In this document: piece by piece, positions 5,346-6,062 of the stretch
Numbering within the stretch: the first letter of the stretch is position 1
Layout: each line of letters begins with the position of its first letter
Assembly (NCBI GenBank): GCA_037440545.1
Contig: JBBITX010000071.1
Coordinates: 1 to 6,062, forward strand
Origin: JAVZIQ01 sp037440545
GTDB taxonomy: Archaea; Thermoproteota; Bathyarchaeia; Bathyarchaeales; Bathycorpusculaceae
Reading direction: 5' to 3'
DNA: 6,062 nt
Program-made: the position numbers and the translations under genes
Notes under the pieces: generated by a model
Databases searched by the model: none
Told to the model about the DNA's origin: nothing
What the model saw: only the letters and a program-made list of their open reading frames with translations

Positions 5346-5915
5346 TTATGTTTGGGGACAAACCTCTCTAAGAGTTGAATAAATAGGCCCTTTAGGAGTA
5401 AGCTCGCTTCTCTTAAGCCTTAAACATTCAGCTTTCACAATTCCAAAATCGTATTTCACGTTCTTTTCCAAAAACCTTAAGAGCTCAGCTTTGTTTCTCC
5501 CAGATTTTATACGAGCTATTGTTAAGTGAGGACTGAAGCCTTTCCTATCTGGAGCTAACCCTAACCCTTCCAAGCTGGGCTCTAACTGGCTGAATATTCC
5601 TCGAAGCTGTAAAGAGCCTTCAGTTATCCCAGCCCATAAGACTCTTGGAAAACGCGTGTTCGGGAATACTCCTACTCCCTGAATTCTCACATCGAAGGGT
5701 TTGAACTGAACCCTTTTCATAACTTCGAAAACCTTTTCCACTATATTTAAGGAGATGTTTCCCAGAAAACGCAGTGTTATGTGAATGTTTACTGGTTCAA
5801 CAAGCTTCAGGTCTGCCCCCGTTTTAATCAAAGCCCTCTGTACCTCTGCTATCCTATCTAAAACCGTTTTATTCTCTATGTCGAAGGCTATGAAACTTCT
5901 TACAGGTTCAGGCAT
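5346..5915 (-). CDS. thpR: RNA 2',3'-cyclic phosphodiesterase (2H / LigT family)
   Basis: A 189-residue soluble 2H phosphoesterase, normal for the family. The protein begins RSFIAFDIE and has two catalytic H-x-T/S-x motifs: HITLRFLG with His45 and HLTIARIK with His130. These enzymes open 2',3'-cyclic phosphate RNA ends to 2'-phosphates and can join certain tRNA halves in vitro; the older name is 2'-5' RNA ligase. The partner cca lies 20 bp downstream, and as I recall this pairing occurs in other archaea, which fits a role at tRNA ends or after splicing. Three in-frame ATGs (5930, 5921, 5915) are possible. I prefer 5915 because GGTGG sits 8 nt before it, the TATA-like CTTTAAAG is about 24 nt before it, and it leaves the shortest extension. 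With 5930 the protein has 194 residues. Confidence 0.93.
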   Translation of the reverse strand: MPEPVRSFIAFDIENKTVLDRIAEVQRALIKTGADLKLVEPVNIHITLRFLGNISLNIVEKVFEVMKRVQFKPFDVRIQGVGVFPNTRFPRVLWAGITEGSLQLRGIFSQLEPSLEGLGLAPDRKGFSPHLTIARIKSGRNKAELLRFLEKNVKYDFGIVKAECLRLKRSELTPKGPIYSTLREVCPQT

Positions 5916-5934
5916 TAACATTTCCACCATATAG

Positions 5935-5942
5935 CTTTAAAG
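5935..5942 (-). promoter_or_regulatory. TATA-like element of the thpR-cca operon
   Basis: CTTTAAAG abuts the tandem repeat and lies about 24 nt before the ATG at 5915, which suits a leaderless transcript from that start. A competing TATA lies within each repeat unit (TTAAAACATTTAAG on the minus strand). That one would start near 5935 and give a leader of about 20 nt including GGTGG. Confidence 0.4.
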
Positions 5943-6010
5943 GTCAGAATAGTCTTAAATGTTTTAAGCGATAAATGTCAGAATAGTCTTAAATGTTTTA
6001 AGCGATAAAT
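5943..6010. repeat. Perfect 34-bp tandem duplication with internal dyads
   Basis: Bases 5943-5976 and 5977-6010 are identical over all 34 positions with no gap. Each unit contains a 15-bp dyad, CTTAAATGTTTTAAG (6-bp arms, 3-bp centre), at 5954-5968 and 5988-6002. The pair sits just upstream of thpR and just before a TATA-like element facing right, so it lies in a probable divergent promoter region. It may be a two-site operator, or a recent replication-slippage duplication. Confidence 0.9.
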
Positions 6011-6020
6011 TATTTTAAAA
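6011..6020 (+). promoter_or_regulatory. TATA-like element for a rightward gene
   Basis: TATTTTAAAA is centred about 25 bp before an ATG at 6041, the spacing expected of a leaderless archaeal transcript. It directly follows the second copy of the 34-bp repeat. Confidence 0.4.
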
Positions 6021-6040
6021 CATGTTCAGATGGTTTCCTG

Positions 6041-6062
6041 ATGAAGGCGGATAAGCTAATTG
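6041..6062 (+). CDS. Possible start of a rightward gene, cut by the window edge
   Basis: An ATG followed by an open frame reading MKADKLI runs off the right edge. Support is the well-spaced TATA-like element at 6011-6020; there is no convincing SD, and only seven codons are visible. The other nearby ATGs (6022 and 6030) hit stops within the window. The product cannot be identified. Confidence 0.35.

Noticed and set aside
5943..6010. CRISPR-like repeats
   Set aside because: The two 34-bp copies are directly adjacent with no spacer, and there are no further copies or cas genes.

Overview
This window looks archaeal, probably from the TACK/Bathyarchaeia side of the tree; the rank is an inference from gene types, not from a database search. 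The evidence is a tRNA-Gln(CUG) with archaeal features, an archaeal class I CCA-adding enzyme, an archaeal-type 2H RNA phosphodiesterase beside it, a Dpo4/DinB-like Y-family polymerase, a universal stress protein, TATA/BRE-like promoters (several placed for leaderless or very short leaders) and TTG starts. The genes are ordinary chromosomal ones. There is no transposase, integrase, CRISPR array or phage gene.

Left part (1-1800, minus strand). A tRNA-Gln gene touches the left edge. Upstream of it lies a six-helix, half-length Major Facilitator protein. Next is a universal stress protein gene broken by one extra G in a run of six, then a 76-residue protein with a PepSY-like pattern. Each has its own TATA-like element, so this is a set of single genes rather than an operon.

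Centre (1801-3909, plus strand). dinB (translesion polymerase IV) is followed by uppP (polyprenyl-diphosphate phosphatase), each with its own TATA box. The dinB TATA/BRE region carries a perfect 7-bp inverted repeat.

Right part (3895-5930, minus strand). thpR (RNA 2',3'-cyclic phosphodiesterase) and cca (tRNA CCA-adding enzyme) form a tight two-gene operon for RNA 3'-end work. cca runs tail-to-tail into uppP with a 15-bp overlap. Its third catalytic carboxylate position reads Asn instead of Asp. Upstream of thpR is a perfect 34-bp tandem duplication, each unit holding a 15-bp dyad. It lies between thpR and the possible start of a divergent gene cut off by the right edge.

No clearly new multi-gene system is present. 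The items most worth checking are the duplicated dyad element, the Asp-to-Asn change in Cca, the half-size MFS protein and the frameshifted stress protein.
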